DNA from: Bacteroidaceae bacterium
GTDB lineage: Bacteria > Bacteroidota > Bacteroidia > Bacteroidales > CHK158-818
Assembly: GCA_017467745.1 (NCBI GenBank)
Contig: JAFUKV010000278.1
Location: 1 to 8,966, forward strand
Length of the DNA stretch: 8,966 nt
Direction: 5' to 3'
Of this stretch, positions 1 through 6,496 are shown piece after piece. A model generated the notes under the pieces. That model did not search any database, had not been told where the DNA came from, and worked only from the letters and a program-made list of their open reading frames with translations. Positions within the stretch are counted from its first letter, which is position 1. Every line of letters begins with the position of its first letter. The position numbers and the translations under genes were made by a program.

Positions 1-1308
1 CTTTTTTTCGATAGTTTCTAATGCCTTCAAATCAATCTGCGGTTGTTCTCCCTGCGCCGGGCGAGTAAATTTACTTATATACGGAGAATTTTCGTTGAAG
101 AAACCGCAATTTTTCAAAAAGAATTTTCCGCTTTCAGTTGTTCCTCCGGCATAATCGACACGTACTTGGGCGGCGGCGGTATTATCGTATGTAAACGTAG
201 CGTCGGTAAGCTCTTTCCAAACACCGTCTTTGGTCAACACCCATTGATTGCCAAACTCTACCTGACGGGTAATATGCCCCTGAGTCGGTATAAAATTTTC
301 AAGGAAAGAGTGCGCACCTCTATACCATGTGTCTGTTTTGGGACGTAAAAAAGAGGCAATCAAACGCCAACGATTTTCATCGGTAGCGAAAAAATAAGAT
401 GTGTACACCGTGTTTCCTTTTCCATCGGGACGAACTTGCGTCAAAAACTTATACGTATTTCCGGCTTTCCATGGATAAACCAAATAACTTTGACCGCCAG
501 ACCCTTCGTTACCAAACTCGCCGATATGAACATCTTCTCCCCTTCGCAACATTTTTATTTTCTGGTCTTCGGGAATGTTATTCGGATCTTGTGTATCGAA
601 CGGACTCCAAACAGAGAATAAAACTCTCCGCTCCGTCTCAGAATTTACCTGCATACCGAAATAACCTTCGCCAAACCCGTTTGCCATAAAATAACTGCCT
701 ATCACATCATTTCCTTCGGCAACGGTAACTTCATTGTAGAAATACTCAACATCATCCGCAGGCTGTTTATACCCTACATGCACGGACGGACCTCTGCGCG
801 CCCAATAAAATTCAAAATCGGAAGGAACGTAGTTTAAAGAATCGGATGCCGCCTCGCCTCCAATCATCAAATCAGATATTTCGGCAAAAGTATCTCCGCC
901 TTTCTTTATACCCTGCAAGTCTACACGAATATACCCCCCCTCAGGCAATGTTACCCGACCTACCGGAATAACCGCCCAGTCTCCCGCCGGAATTTTTACA
1001 TCAAACGTTTTATCGGCAACCGACATTTTCAATTCGGCCGAAGCCTCCGATCTGGCACGAAGCGCCAAATCCAATTTTCCTCCTCGCGAAGTTTTAAACC
1101 ATGTAGAAATAACAGAATTTTCATTATCCCAATGCGTTAAACCCTCTTTATTAATAACCGCGCCTTTTTCGCCATTTGTTTCATACGCATTTCCTCCCAT
1201 AGGTACAGACACCATTCCTTCCGTAGAAATTTGCGTACAAGACGACAAAGCCAACATTAGCGCCAAACATCCGCTCAGAAGCATATATGCAACTCCTTTC
1301 CTTTTCAT
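1..1308 (-). CDS. DUF5077/DUF3472 domain lipoprotein, 3' end cut by window edge
   Basis: The frame is open from an ATG at 1308 down to position 1 (436 codons, no stop), so only the C-terminus is missing. Residues 1-24 form a lipoprotein signal peptide: MKRK, a hydrophobic stretch, then the lipobox LSSC with Cys24 as the lipidated residue. No obvious acidic surface-export signal follows the Cys. Residues about 35-155 resemble the N-terminal DUF5077 domain, a beta-rich and possibly ligand-binding module. Residues about 165-340 match DUF3472, with its typical FSVWSPFDTQDP (231-242) and GEFGNEGSGGQS (263-274) segments. From memory these proteins are about 430-440 residues, so little is lost. The biochemical function is unknown. 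The family is common in Bacteroidota and is often thought to be linked to glycan use, but nothing here proves that. A run of seven G on the coding strand (940-934) encodes part of E123-G124-G125. The gene diverges from the ion-channel gene and is probably monocistronic. Confidence 0.9.
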   Translation of the reverse strand, partial: MKRKGVAYMLLSGCLALMLALSSCTQISTEGMVSVPMGGNAYETNGEKGAVINKEGLTHWDNENSVISTWFKTSRGGKLDLALRARSEASAELKMSVADKTFDVKIPAGDWAVIPVGRVTLPEGGYIRVDLQGIKKGGDTFAEISDLMIGGEAASDSLNYVPSDFEFYWARRGPSVHVGYKQPADDVEYFYNEVTVAEGNDVIGSYFMANGFGEGYFGMQVNSETERRVLFSVWSPFDTQDPNNIPEDQKIKMLRRGEDVHIGEFGNEGSGGQSYLVYPWKAGNTYKFLTQVRPDGKGNTVYTSYFFATDENRWRLIASFLRPKTDTWYRGAHSFLENFIPTQGHITRQVEFGNQWVLTKDGVWKELTDATFTYDNTAAAQVRVDYAGGTTESGKFFLKNCGFFNENSPYISKFTRPAQGEQPQIDLKALETIEKK

Positions 1309-1344
1309 TCGATACAATAAGTTTATTTTATTATTCAACTATCT

Positions 1345-1360
1345 GAACAGAAAACTGTTC
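1345..1360. repeat. Perfect 16-bp palindrome in divergent intergenic region
   Basis: GAACAG-AAAA-CTGTTC is a 6-bp perfect inverted repeat with a 4-base centre. On the plus strand it is followed by TTTTTT, which makes it look like a small intrinsic terminator. No gene is transcribed into it from the left on that strand, so a terminator role has no obvious client. It lies downstream of the predicted minus-strand start site, in the DUF3472 leader, and upstream of the channel ATG. It could be an operator for a dimeric regulator or a leader hairpin. No regulator is assigned. Confidence 0.5.
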
Positions 1361-1382
1361 TTTTTTATATAACTCAAAGCGA

Positions 1383-1411
1383 CAAAGATATAAAATAAAA
1401 ATAACTCTCAA
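1383..1411 (-). promoter_or_regulatory. Bacteroidota-type promoter for the DUF3472 lipoprotein gene
   Basis: Read on the minus strand, 1390-1383 is TATCTTTG, an exact match to the Bacteroidota -7 consensus TAnnTTTG. A TTG at 1411-1409 lies 18 bases upstream and can serve as the -33 element. The implied transcription start is near 1376, giving a 5' untranslated leader of roughly 65-70 bases before the ATG at 1308. The -33 element overlaps the first base of the divergent channel gene, so the two genes share very compact control DNA. Confidence 0.6.
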
Positions 1412-2256
1412 TGTTAAAAATACCCCCTGAAAAACTCCGCAAATGGAGAAAACAACTATATAGCATCATTTTTCGAACCGACACTCCCGCCGGAAAAGCA
1501 TTCGACATCGGATTACTTGTCGTTATTTTATTCAGCGTGCTGATGGCTTCGTTAGAGAGTATCTCAACATTTAGCCGCCAGTTCGCTATCGCTATAAAAG
1601 TTGCCGAATGGTTCATTACAGTCTGTTTTACCATAGAGTATGCCTTGCGCATATACAGCTCTCGAAACAGACGGAAATATATTTTATCATTTTACGGCAT
1701 TATCGACTTTTTATCTATATTACCCTCGTACTTAGGGCTGTTCATTAACGGTACACAATATTTCGTCGTAATACGGTCATTACGGTTGCTTCGCATTTTC
1801 AGGATATTACAACTTACCCGTTTTATGGACGAAAGTGCGTTTTTGGCGATGGCGGTACGAAAAAGTTTAGATAAAATACTGGTATTCATAAATTTCATCT
1901 TTATTCTCGTTATCATATTAGGCTCACTGATGTACGTTGTAGAAGGTGGGGTAAACCACTCGTTTTCCAATATCCCGCGCAGTATATACTGGGCTATTGT
2001 AACCATCACCACTGTGGGATACGGAGATATTACCCCGATAACATTAACCGGACAAATGATTTCCGCCGTTATTATGTTATTAGGATACGCCATCATTGCT
2101 GTTCCGACTGGAATAGTAACTTCTGAAATTATCTTCCGAAAACGGAAAAAGACTTCAACTGTATGCTCTCAATGCGGTAGCAACGACCACGAACAAGACG
2201 CCGTATTTTGTAAAAAATGCGGCACTATTTTGCCCGACAAAAAAAATTCTCCCTAA
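1411..2256 (+). CDS. Voltage-gated K+-type ion channel with C-terminal zinc ribbon
   Basis: This 281-residue inner-membrane protein belongs to the voltage-gated ion channel superfamily (Kv-like 6-TM subunit, expected to form tetramers). Predicted segments are S1 about 31-50, S2 64-83, S3 92-110, S4 116-138, S5 156-177, pore helix 188-199 and S6 214-241. S4 carries arginines at every third position (R122, R125, R128, R131), the voltage-sensor pattern. The selectivity filter TTVGYGD (200-206) is the classic K+ signature. After a basic stretch (RKRKK, 243-247) there is a cytoplasmic zinc ribbon with C252-x2-C255 and C267-x2-C270, followed by a short Lys-rich tail. I recall similar zinc-tailed channels annotated simply as ion transporter in Bacteroides. 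The ligand or sensing role of the ribbon is unknown. The start at 1411 gives the usual basic N-terminus before S1. No good plus-strand -7 box was found upstream. Confidence 0.93.
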   Translation: MLKIPPEKLRKWRKQLYSIIFRTDTPAGKAFDIGLLVVILFSVLMASLESISTFSRQFAIAIKVAEWFITVCFTIEYALRIYSSRNRRKYILSFYGIIDFLSILPSYLGLFINGTQYFVVIRSLRLLRIFRILQLTRFMDESAFLAMAVRKSLDKILVFINFIFILVIILGSLMYVVEGGVNHSFSNIPRSIYWAIVTITTVGYGDITPITLTGQMISAVIMLLGYAIIAVPTGIVTSEIIFRKRKKTSTVCSQCGSNDHEQDAVFCKKCGTILPDKKNSP

Positions 2257-2283
2257 AAGATACGGTTTCCGGCAGATAAATGC

Positions 2284-2291
2284 TAACTTTG
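2284..2291 (+). promoter_or_regulatory. -7 box of the ilvE promoter
   Basis: TAACTTTG exactly matches TAnnTTTG and lies 33 bases before the ilvE ATG, inside the 68-base gap after the channel gene. No clear TTG/TTTG -33 element sits at the usual distance; GTTTC at 2265-2269 is too close. ilvE therefore probably has its own promoter rather than depending on readthrough from the channel gene. Confidence 0.55.
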
Positions 2292-2324
2292 TAAATGTAT
2301 TAAACATAATAATAAGTTAAATAT

Positions 2325-3344
2325 ATGGAACCTATCGACTGGTCTAATTTATCGTTCGGATATATGAAGACCGACTACAATGTACGTTGTTATTTTAAAG
2401 ACGGCGCATGGGGAGAAATAGAAACGAGCCAATCGGAACATATAAACCTTCACATGGCCGCTACATGTCTACATTACGGACAAGAGGCTTTTGAAGGATT
2501 GAAAGCTTTCAGAGGAAAAGACGGAAAAATCAGAATATTCCGTTTAGAAGAAAATGCGGCTCGCCTGCAAAATACCTGTCAAGGAATATTGATGGCGGAA
2601 CTGCCTACCGAAAAATTCCGTGAAGCGGTATTGAAAGTAGTAAAACTAAACGAACGTTTCGTTCCGCCCTATGAAAGCGGAGCATCATTATACATTCGCC
2701 CGTTATTAATCGGAACAAGTGCACAAGTGGGCGTACACCCGGCAAGCGAATATATGTTCATGGTATTTGTAACACCGGTAGGCCCGTACTTCAAAGGAGG
2801 TTTTTCTACTAATCCGTATGTAATCATCCGCCAATTCGACCGTTCAGCCCCGCTCGGAACAGGTATCTATAAAGTAGGCGGTAACTACGCAGCCAGTCTG
2901 CGCGCCAACAAAATGGCTCACGATTTAGGATATTCTTGTGAATTTTATCTTGACGCCAAAGAAAAGAAATACATCGATGAATGCGGCGCGGCCAACTTCT
3001 TCGGAATAAAAGATAACACCTACATTACGCCCGAGTCAACCTCCATTTTACCCTCTATCACCAACAAGAGCCTGATGCAATTGGCAGAAGATATGGGTAT
3101 GAAAGTTGAACGCCGACAAATACCGGAAGAAGAGCTAAATACTTTTGAAGAAGCCGGCGCTTGCGGTACAGCAGCAGTTATCAGCCCCATTCAACGTATC
3201 GACGATTTGGAAAACAACAAATCGTATGTAATATCCAAAGACGGAAAACCGGGTCCTATCTGCACAAAACTTTATAACAAATTACGTGCAATACAATACG
3301 GCGATGAAGCAGATCCGTACGGATGGGTTACTGTGGTAGAATAA
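2325..3344 (+). CDS. ilvE: Branched-chain amino-acid aminotransferase
   Basis: This 339-residue cytosolic PLP enzyme is a fold-type IV aminotransferase of the longer BCAT subgroup. It interconverts leucine, isoleucine or valine with their 2-oxo acids, using 2-oxoglutarate/glutamate as the partner pair. It catalyses the last step of branched-chain amino-acid synthesis and also allows their breakdown. Diagnostic segments are YGQEAFEGLKAFR (51-63), the PLP-lysine region GIYKVGGNYAASL with catalytic K183, YIDECGAANFF (216-226) with E219 as the expected ligand of the PLP pyridine nitrogen, and the substrate-loop motif GACGTAAV (278-285). Length and motif order are normal for the family. It has its own -7 box upstream and a strong terminator 25 bases after its stop, so it is probably a single-gene unit. 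No other ilv or leu genes are in the window. No attenuator or leader peptide is visible. Confidence 0.96.
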   Translation: MEPIDWSNLSFGYMKTDYNVRCYFKDGAWGEIETSQSEHINLHMAATCLHYGQEAFEGLKAFRGKDGKIRIFRLEENAARLQNTCQGILMAELPTEKFREAVLKVVKLNERFVPPYESGASLYIRPLLIGTSAQVGVHPASEYMFMVFVTPVGPYFKGGFSTNPYVIIRQFDRSAPLGTGIYKVGGNYAASLRANKMAHDLGYSCEFYLDAKEKKYIDECGAANFFGIKDNTYITPESTSILPSITNKSLMQLAEDMGMKVERRQIPEEELNTFEEAGACGTAAVISPIQRIDDLENNKSYVISKDGKPGPICTKLYNKLRAIQYGDEADPYGWVTVVE

Positions 3345-3368
3345 TATGGAACAATAAAGTTTTATCAT

Positions 3369-3412
3369 ATCCCTCGATTTATCTGTTGTCAAGAAAAATC
3401 GAGGGATTTTTT
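3369..3412 (+). terminator. Intrinsic terminator after ilvE
   Basis: A perfect 12-bp stem (ATCCCTCGATTT at 3369-3380 with AAATCGAGGGAT at 3396-3407) encloses a 15-base loop and runs into a T tract (3407-3412). It lies 25 bases after the ilvE stop codon and separates ilvE from msrB. Confidence 0.88.
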
Positions 3413-3452
3413 AAACTTTCTTATCTCCGAAAAGGTTCTATAAAAAAAGAAC

Positions 3453-3830
3453 ATGGAATACAACAAACTTACACTTGAAGAAGAAGCCGTCATCATCGGT
3501 AAAAATACAGAGTACCCGTTTTCCGGCGAATACAACAACACTTTCAGTGCCGGAACATATCTCTGCAAACGGTGCAACGCCCCTTTATACAAATCGGAAC
3601 ATAAGTTCAACGCTCATTGCGGATGGCCGGCGTTCGACATGGAAATACCCGGTGCTGTTACGCAAATACCAGATGCTGACGGACGGCGCACAGAGATAGT
3701 TTGTACACAATGCAAAGCTCATTTAGGACATATATTTACAGGCGAAGGATTTACCCCTACGCAACAGCGCCATTGCGTAAACTCAATTTCCCTAAAATTC
3801 GTTCCTACCAAAAACAGTTATCATGATTAA
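3453..3830 (+). CDS. msrB: Peptide-methionine (R)-S-oxide reductase
   Basis: This 125-residue protein is a complete cytosolic MsrB that reduces the R epimer of methionine sulfoxide in proteins, normally with thioredoxin as electron donor. Two CxxC pairs that bind the structural zinc are visible (C38/C41 and C84/C87). The catalytic motif RHCVNS carries nucleophile C108 with N110. The conserved CGWPAF (56-61) provides C56 as the probable resolving cysteine, and AHLGHIF (89-95) is also typical. There is no signal peptide. The ATG at 3453 gives the normal N-terminus seen in short MsrB proteins. Its last 8 bases overlap msrA, so the two are probably translated together. No -7 box is convincing in the 40 bases between the ilvE terminator and this gene, so its promoter is unresolved. 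Confidence 0.95.
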   Translation: MEYNKLTLEEEAVIIGKNTEYPFSGEYNNTFSAGTYLCKRCNAPLYKSEHKFNAHCGWPAFDMEIPGAVTQIPDADGRRTEIVCTQCKAHLGHIFTGEGFTPTQQRHCVNSISLKFVPTKNSYHD

Positions 3831-4308
3831 AGAAATAGCTTATTTCGCTTGCGGATGTTTCTGGGGAACACAATATCACATGGATAGGGTTCCGGGCATC
3901 ATTGCCACCACATCCGGCTATATGGGTGGAACTCTATCTATGCCCACCTACTCTGATGTTTGTTCTAAAACAAGCGGACATTTAGAGACCGTACAGGTTA
4001 TTTTCGATGCAGAAACGGTAAGTTACGAAACTTTACTGCGCCTCTTTTTCGAAATACACGATTTTACACAACGAAACGGACAAGGGCCGGATATAGGGCC
4101 GCAATACCTTTCGGCTATCTTTTATACCTCTCCGAAACAAAAACAATTGGCCGAGTATTACGTAAACTTGCTGAAATCGAAAGGATACGACGTGGCTACC
4201 GAAATACGTCCGGCAGAACATTTCTGGGCGGGAGAGACATACCATCAGCACTACTACGACCAAAACGGTTCATCGCCATACTGCCACATTCGCCGCAAAA
4301 TATTTTAG
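3823..4308 (+). CDS. msrA: Peptide-methionine (S)-S-oxide reductase
   Basis: This 161-residue cytosolic MsrA reduces the S epimer of methionine sulfoxide, complementing MsrB just upstream. The GCFWG motif (11-15) supplies catalytic C12; C10 directly precedes it and is less usual. SGHLETVQV (51-59) contains the conserved acid E55, and GPDIGPQY (88-95) contains D90 of the substrate pocket. YHQHYY (140-145) is the typical C-terminal segment. C154, near the C-terminus, is a plausible resolving cysteine (inference). It is shorter than E. coli MsrA (about 210 residues) but matches the compact form common in bacteria. The start codon lies inside the msrB coding region (8-base overlap), which implies translational coupling. 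In many bacteria these activities occur as one fused protein; here they are separate genes in the order B then A. Confidence 0.95.
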   Translation: MIKEIAYFACGCFWGTQYHMDRVPGIIATTSGYMGGTLSMPTYSDVCSKTSGHLETVQVIFDAETVSYETLLRLFFEIHDFTQRNGQGPDIGPQYLSAIFYTSPKQKQLAEYYVNLLKSKGYDVATEIRPAEHFWAGETYHQHYYDQNGSSPYCHIRRKIF

Positions 4309-4328
4309 AAAATACTCTCTAAAATAAA

Positions 4329-4360
4329 AAAGGACACCAAAAAACGATGTCCTTTCTTTT
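4329..4360. terminator. Bidirectional intrinsic terminator between msrA and the DUF418 gene
   Basis: AAAGGACA (4329-4336) pairs perfectly with TGTCCTTT (4348-4355) around an 11-base loop. On the plus strand the stem is followed by CTTTT. On the minus strand it is followed by an even longer T-rich run (TTTTTTATTTTA pattern). It sits between two convergent genes, 20 bases after msrA and 17 bases past the end of the DUF418 gene, so it can serve both. Confidence 0.8.
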
Positions 4361-4376
4361 ACTATGAAAACCAAAT

Positions 4377-6287
4377 CTATTTTTTAAACGGTTGCCATTT
4401 CATATAAGTTGCCGAACGCCACAGCCACTCAAACGGCCCGTATAAATAATATTTCAACCAATATTTGCTAATTACAATTTGCACGCTATAAATCGCTAAT
4501 GCCAAAATAAACAATTGACCAGCGCTCCATCCGCCGAATATAGCGCCAAATCCCCACATGGAGAATATAATAGAACCTATAATACTTTGCGATACATAAT
4601 TAGTTAATCCCATCCGCCCGTAAGGAGTCATTACATCCAGACATCTGCCGATACCTCTCAATTGATAAAGTACGATAAAGCCCATTGCCAAAGCGCCGGA
4701 AAAACAAACGTTATAGATATTCTCTAACGCCAAAAGTAAATATGAGGGAGATTGCGCTTTATTTCCGAAATTACCAAACATAGCGGGAGCGGCTTCTTGC
4801 GGGAATAAAGACATAATATATTTTAATGACAATAAAGCAATCACAAATCCGGCAAAAATAACCATATTACGTCCTTTGCGGGTTTGCGCTTCCTCGAAAA
4901 ACCGAGAACGTCCGATAACCAAACCTAAAATAAATAAAGCAAACGTTATATAGCCACGCCCGAACGCACCAAATTGATAATTCAATTTCATCCGCATACC
5001 GCTTGTCAAATTATTATACGCCGACTTAAAGAACGTCGGTTTTTCCATCTCAAATCTGGGAAAATCACCTCGTTCGCCTCTACGAAAATCAGGACGACCG
5101 TCTTTCTCCCAGTTTCTTCGCATACTATCGCGTGCAAAAGAATCCATTGGAAACGCATGTTCTCTTCTCAAAGAATCTCCCTGTTCAAATCGGCGTTGTC
5201 CGCCTTCGGCAAAAGCCTGTTGCCTTCTGGCTCTTCTCGCTTCACGCCCGGCTTGCGTCGTATCCACAGGCGAAAAAGGACGTTGTCTTACCGAGTCCCC
5301 TGCAACTTGCTTATGTCCCTGACGTTCATTACCGCCCTGTTGCATGTCCGGCATTTGACCTCTATTCTGTCCGCCTTGTTGGCCACCGACAGCCTGATTC
5401 CTATTTTGACCGCCGACTGTTTGTCCGTTTCGCTGACGATTACCGCCTTGTTGGCTACCGGACATCGGCCTGCTTTGCCCCACTACCATTTGAGCGCCGA
5501 CAGCACGATTTCCGCTCCGTTGTCCACCTCTACCATTCTGTCCGCCAGAGCGCACACCGGCTGTCCGAGCACTATTTCCGGCCGGAGGCGCAGCCATAAC
5601 AGGAGCTCCCCCACCATTACCGGCAACAGGTTGAATATCTGCGCCACCCGGCACAGCATTTCTTTCCGGCACTCTTTCTCCCGGCATCCCGTCGGGTCTA
5701 CCACCCGGCATTTGTTCGGGATTAAAACCATGTCTTCCCGGATTTTGTCTATCCGAACCATTCTCTACCTGCTCTGTCTTTGCAAGTTTGTCATACGTAG
5801 AAAGCACCATACGGGGAACTCCAAACAATAAAAGAGCAACTATAAGCATTAAAATTTTATTCTTGAACCGGAATAAGAAAACCATTATAGCGCCGAAAAC
5901 AGCGTAAATAGATAAAATATCTCCTGTATAGAAACAGTTGCCCACTATCCCTATCACAAAAAGAACCGCCATCCGCCACAAAAAACGTTTACGGAAATCT
6001 ATTCCTTTTTGAGCAGCCCTATCCATTTGAATAAAAAAACTCAGTCCGAACAGAAAGGCGAAGATATTAATGAATTTTCCCATTATCACATTCTGCGACA
6101 ACCATTGTACGGTAGAGTCAAACGCTGGAAAAGGAGACTCTTGTCCCTGCCCCATCATTCCGAATGAAAATATTCCGTAATGTTGGTTCATGTGTATCAA
6201 TAATATACCCAATAGCGAAAATCCCCTCAAAGCATCTATCATCGTAATCCGATGCTTGGGATCTGAAAGAGAGGTGTTTTGTTCCAT
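4377..6287 (-). CDS. DUF418 multispanning membrane protein with large low-complexity insert
   Basis: The 636-residue product has the conserved start of DUF418 proteins (RITMIDALRGFSLLGILLIH, 13-32) and the typical DUF418 C-terminus: YGRMGLTNYVSQSII (556-570), then YLYGPFEWLWRSATY (614-628). DUF418 proteins are inner-membrane proteins of unknown function, distantly related to membrane acyltransferases; no substrate can be assigned. Predicted TM segments are about 18-33, 67-87, 104-121, 122-140 and 144-163, then, after the insert, 441-459, 474-493, 515-542, 563-584 and 588-607. The positive-inside rule puts the N-terminus in the cytoplasm and the insert (about 172-415) in the periplasm. Family members are normally about 380-420 residues, so the insert accounts for the extra length. 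The N-terminal methionine at 6287 precedes the conserved motif by a normal short tail. The gene is convergent with msrBA and divergent from the phosphatase gene, hence probably monocistronic. Confidence 0.9.
   Translation of the reverse strand: MEQNTSLSDPKHRITMIDALRGFSLLGILLIHMNQHYGIFSFGMMGQGQESPFPAFDSTVQWLSQNVIMGKFINIFAFLFGLSFFIQMDRAAQKGIDFRKRFLWRMAVLFVIGIVGNCFYTGDILSIYAVFGAIMVFLFRFKNKILMLIVALLLFGVPRMVLSTYDKLAKTEQVENGSDRQNPGRHGFNPEQMPGGRPDGMPGERVPERNAVPGGADIQPVAGNGGGAPVMAAPPAGNSARTAGVRSGGQNGRGGQRSGNRAVGAQMVVGQSRPMSGSQQGGNRQRNGQTVGGQNRNQAVGGQQGGQNRGQMPDMQQGGNERQGHKQVAGDSVRQRPFSPVDTTQAGREARRARRQQAFAEGGQRRFEQGDSLRREHAFPMDSFARDSMRRNWEKDGRPDFRRGERGDFPRFEMEKPTFFKSAYNNLTSGMRMKLNYQFGAFGRGYITFALFILGLVIGRSRFFEEAQTRKGRNMVIFAGFVIALLSLKYIMSLFPQEAAPAMFGNFGNKAQSPSYLLLALENIYNVCFSGALAMGFIVLYQLRGIGRCLDVMTPYGRMGLTNYVSQSIIGSIIFSMWGFGAIFGGWSAGQLFILALAIYSVQIVISKYWLKYYLYGPFEWLWRSATYMKWQPFKK
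5043..5774 (-). repeat. Low-complexity, repeat-rich coding insert within the DUF418 gene
   Basis: This stretch encodes residues about 172-415. The first two thirds (to about 335) are dominated by Gly, Gln, Asn, Arg and Pro, with recurring GGQ, GGN and QNR units such as AVGGQQGGQNRG. The last third is highly charged, with repeated DS-[VLM]-R units at 331, 371 and 387 and several RR pairs. At DNA level, CCGCCTTGTTGGCCACCG (5371-5388) recurs with one mismatch at 5443-5460, exactly 24 codons apart, which suggests growth by slippage or duplication. The stretch is visibly richer in G+C than the flanking membrane-coding DNA and stays in frame throughout. Confidence 0.85.
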
Positions 6288-6465
6288 AATTTTTTATACA
6301 AATCCAATTATTCTTTATTTCGTTCCGGTAATTCGACATTTAGTTAGTATGAGACTAAAAATTTGTCATTTGGTTTAATAAGAATGCAAAAAAATAAATC
6401 TTTTCTGTCTCGAATTTTGTTTACACTTACAGTTAGTGAAAAATATATCACTATTTTTACCATTA

Positions 6466-6473
6466 CAAAAATA
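6466..6473 (-). promoter_or_regulatory. Possible -7 box for the DUF418 gene
   Basis: On the minus strand 6473-6466 reads TATTTTTG, matching TAnnTTTG. It lies about 180 bases upstream of the DUF418 ATG and close to the start of the divergent phosphatase gene. There is no clear -33 element, and the region is so A/T-rich that a chance match is plausible. No better candidate was found in the 209-base divergent gap, and no good plus-strand box was found for the phosphatase gene. Confidence 0.25.
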
Positions 6474-6496
6474 TTTCCTAAAACCGATAAATTGAA

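Noticed and set aside
43..689. Plus-strand open frames at 43-348 and 399-689
   Set aside because: Both are antisense to the well-supported DUF3472 lipoprotein gene, and their translations are Cys/Arg-rich without domain features.
1692..2096. A 134-codon minus-strand open frame inside the ion-channel gene
   Set aside because: It is the mirror of the transmembrane-coding region. The plus-strand frame has the selectivity filter and voltage sensor, so this is a shadow.
3435..3452. GTTCT...AGAAC inverted repeat directly before the msrB start codon
   Set aside because: The stem is 5 bp with an 8-base A-rich loop, too weak to claim as an operator or leader structure. It partly resembles the GAAC/GTTC palindrome at 1345-1360, but the centres differ and no shared site can be supported.
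4974..5831. A 285-codon open frame on the plus strand, opposite the DUF418 gene
   Set aside because: It lies antisense to the low-complexity GGQ/QNR-rich region, where the biased composition removes stop codons from the opposite strand. The translation has no recognisable domain, and the minus-strand frame is continuous with conserved DUF418 sequence on both sides.
6434..6458. TAGTGA...TCACTA hairpin followed by TTTTT, upstream of the phosphatase gene
   Set aside because: The stem is only 6 bp and A/T-rich, and the region is so A/T-biased that such pairing is expected by chance. I did not call it a terminator or regulatory hairpin.
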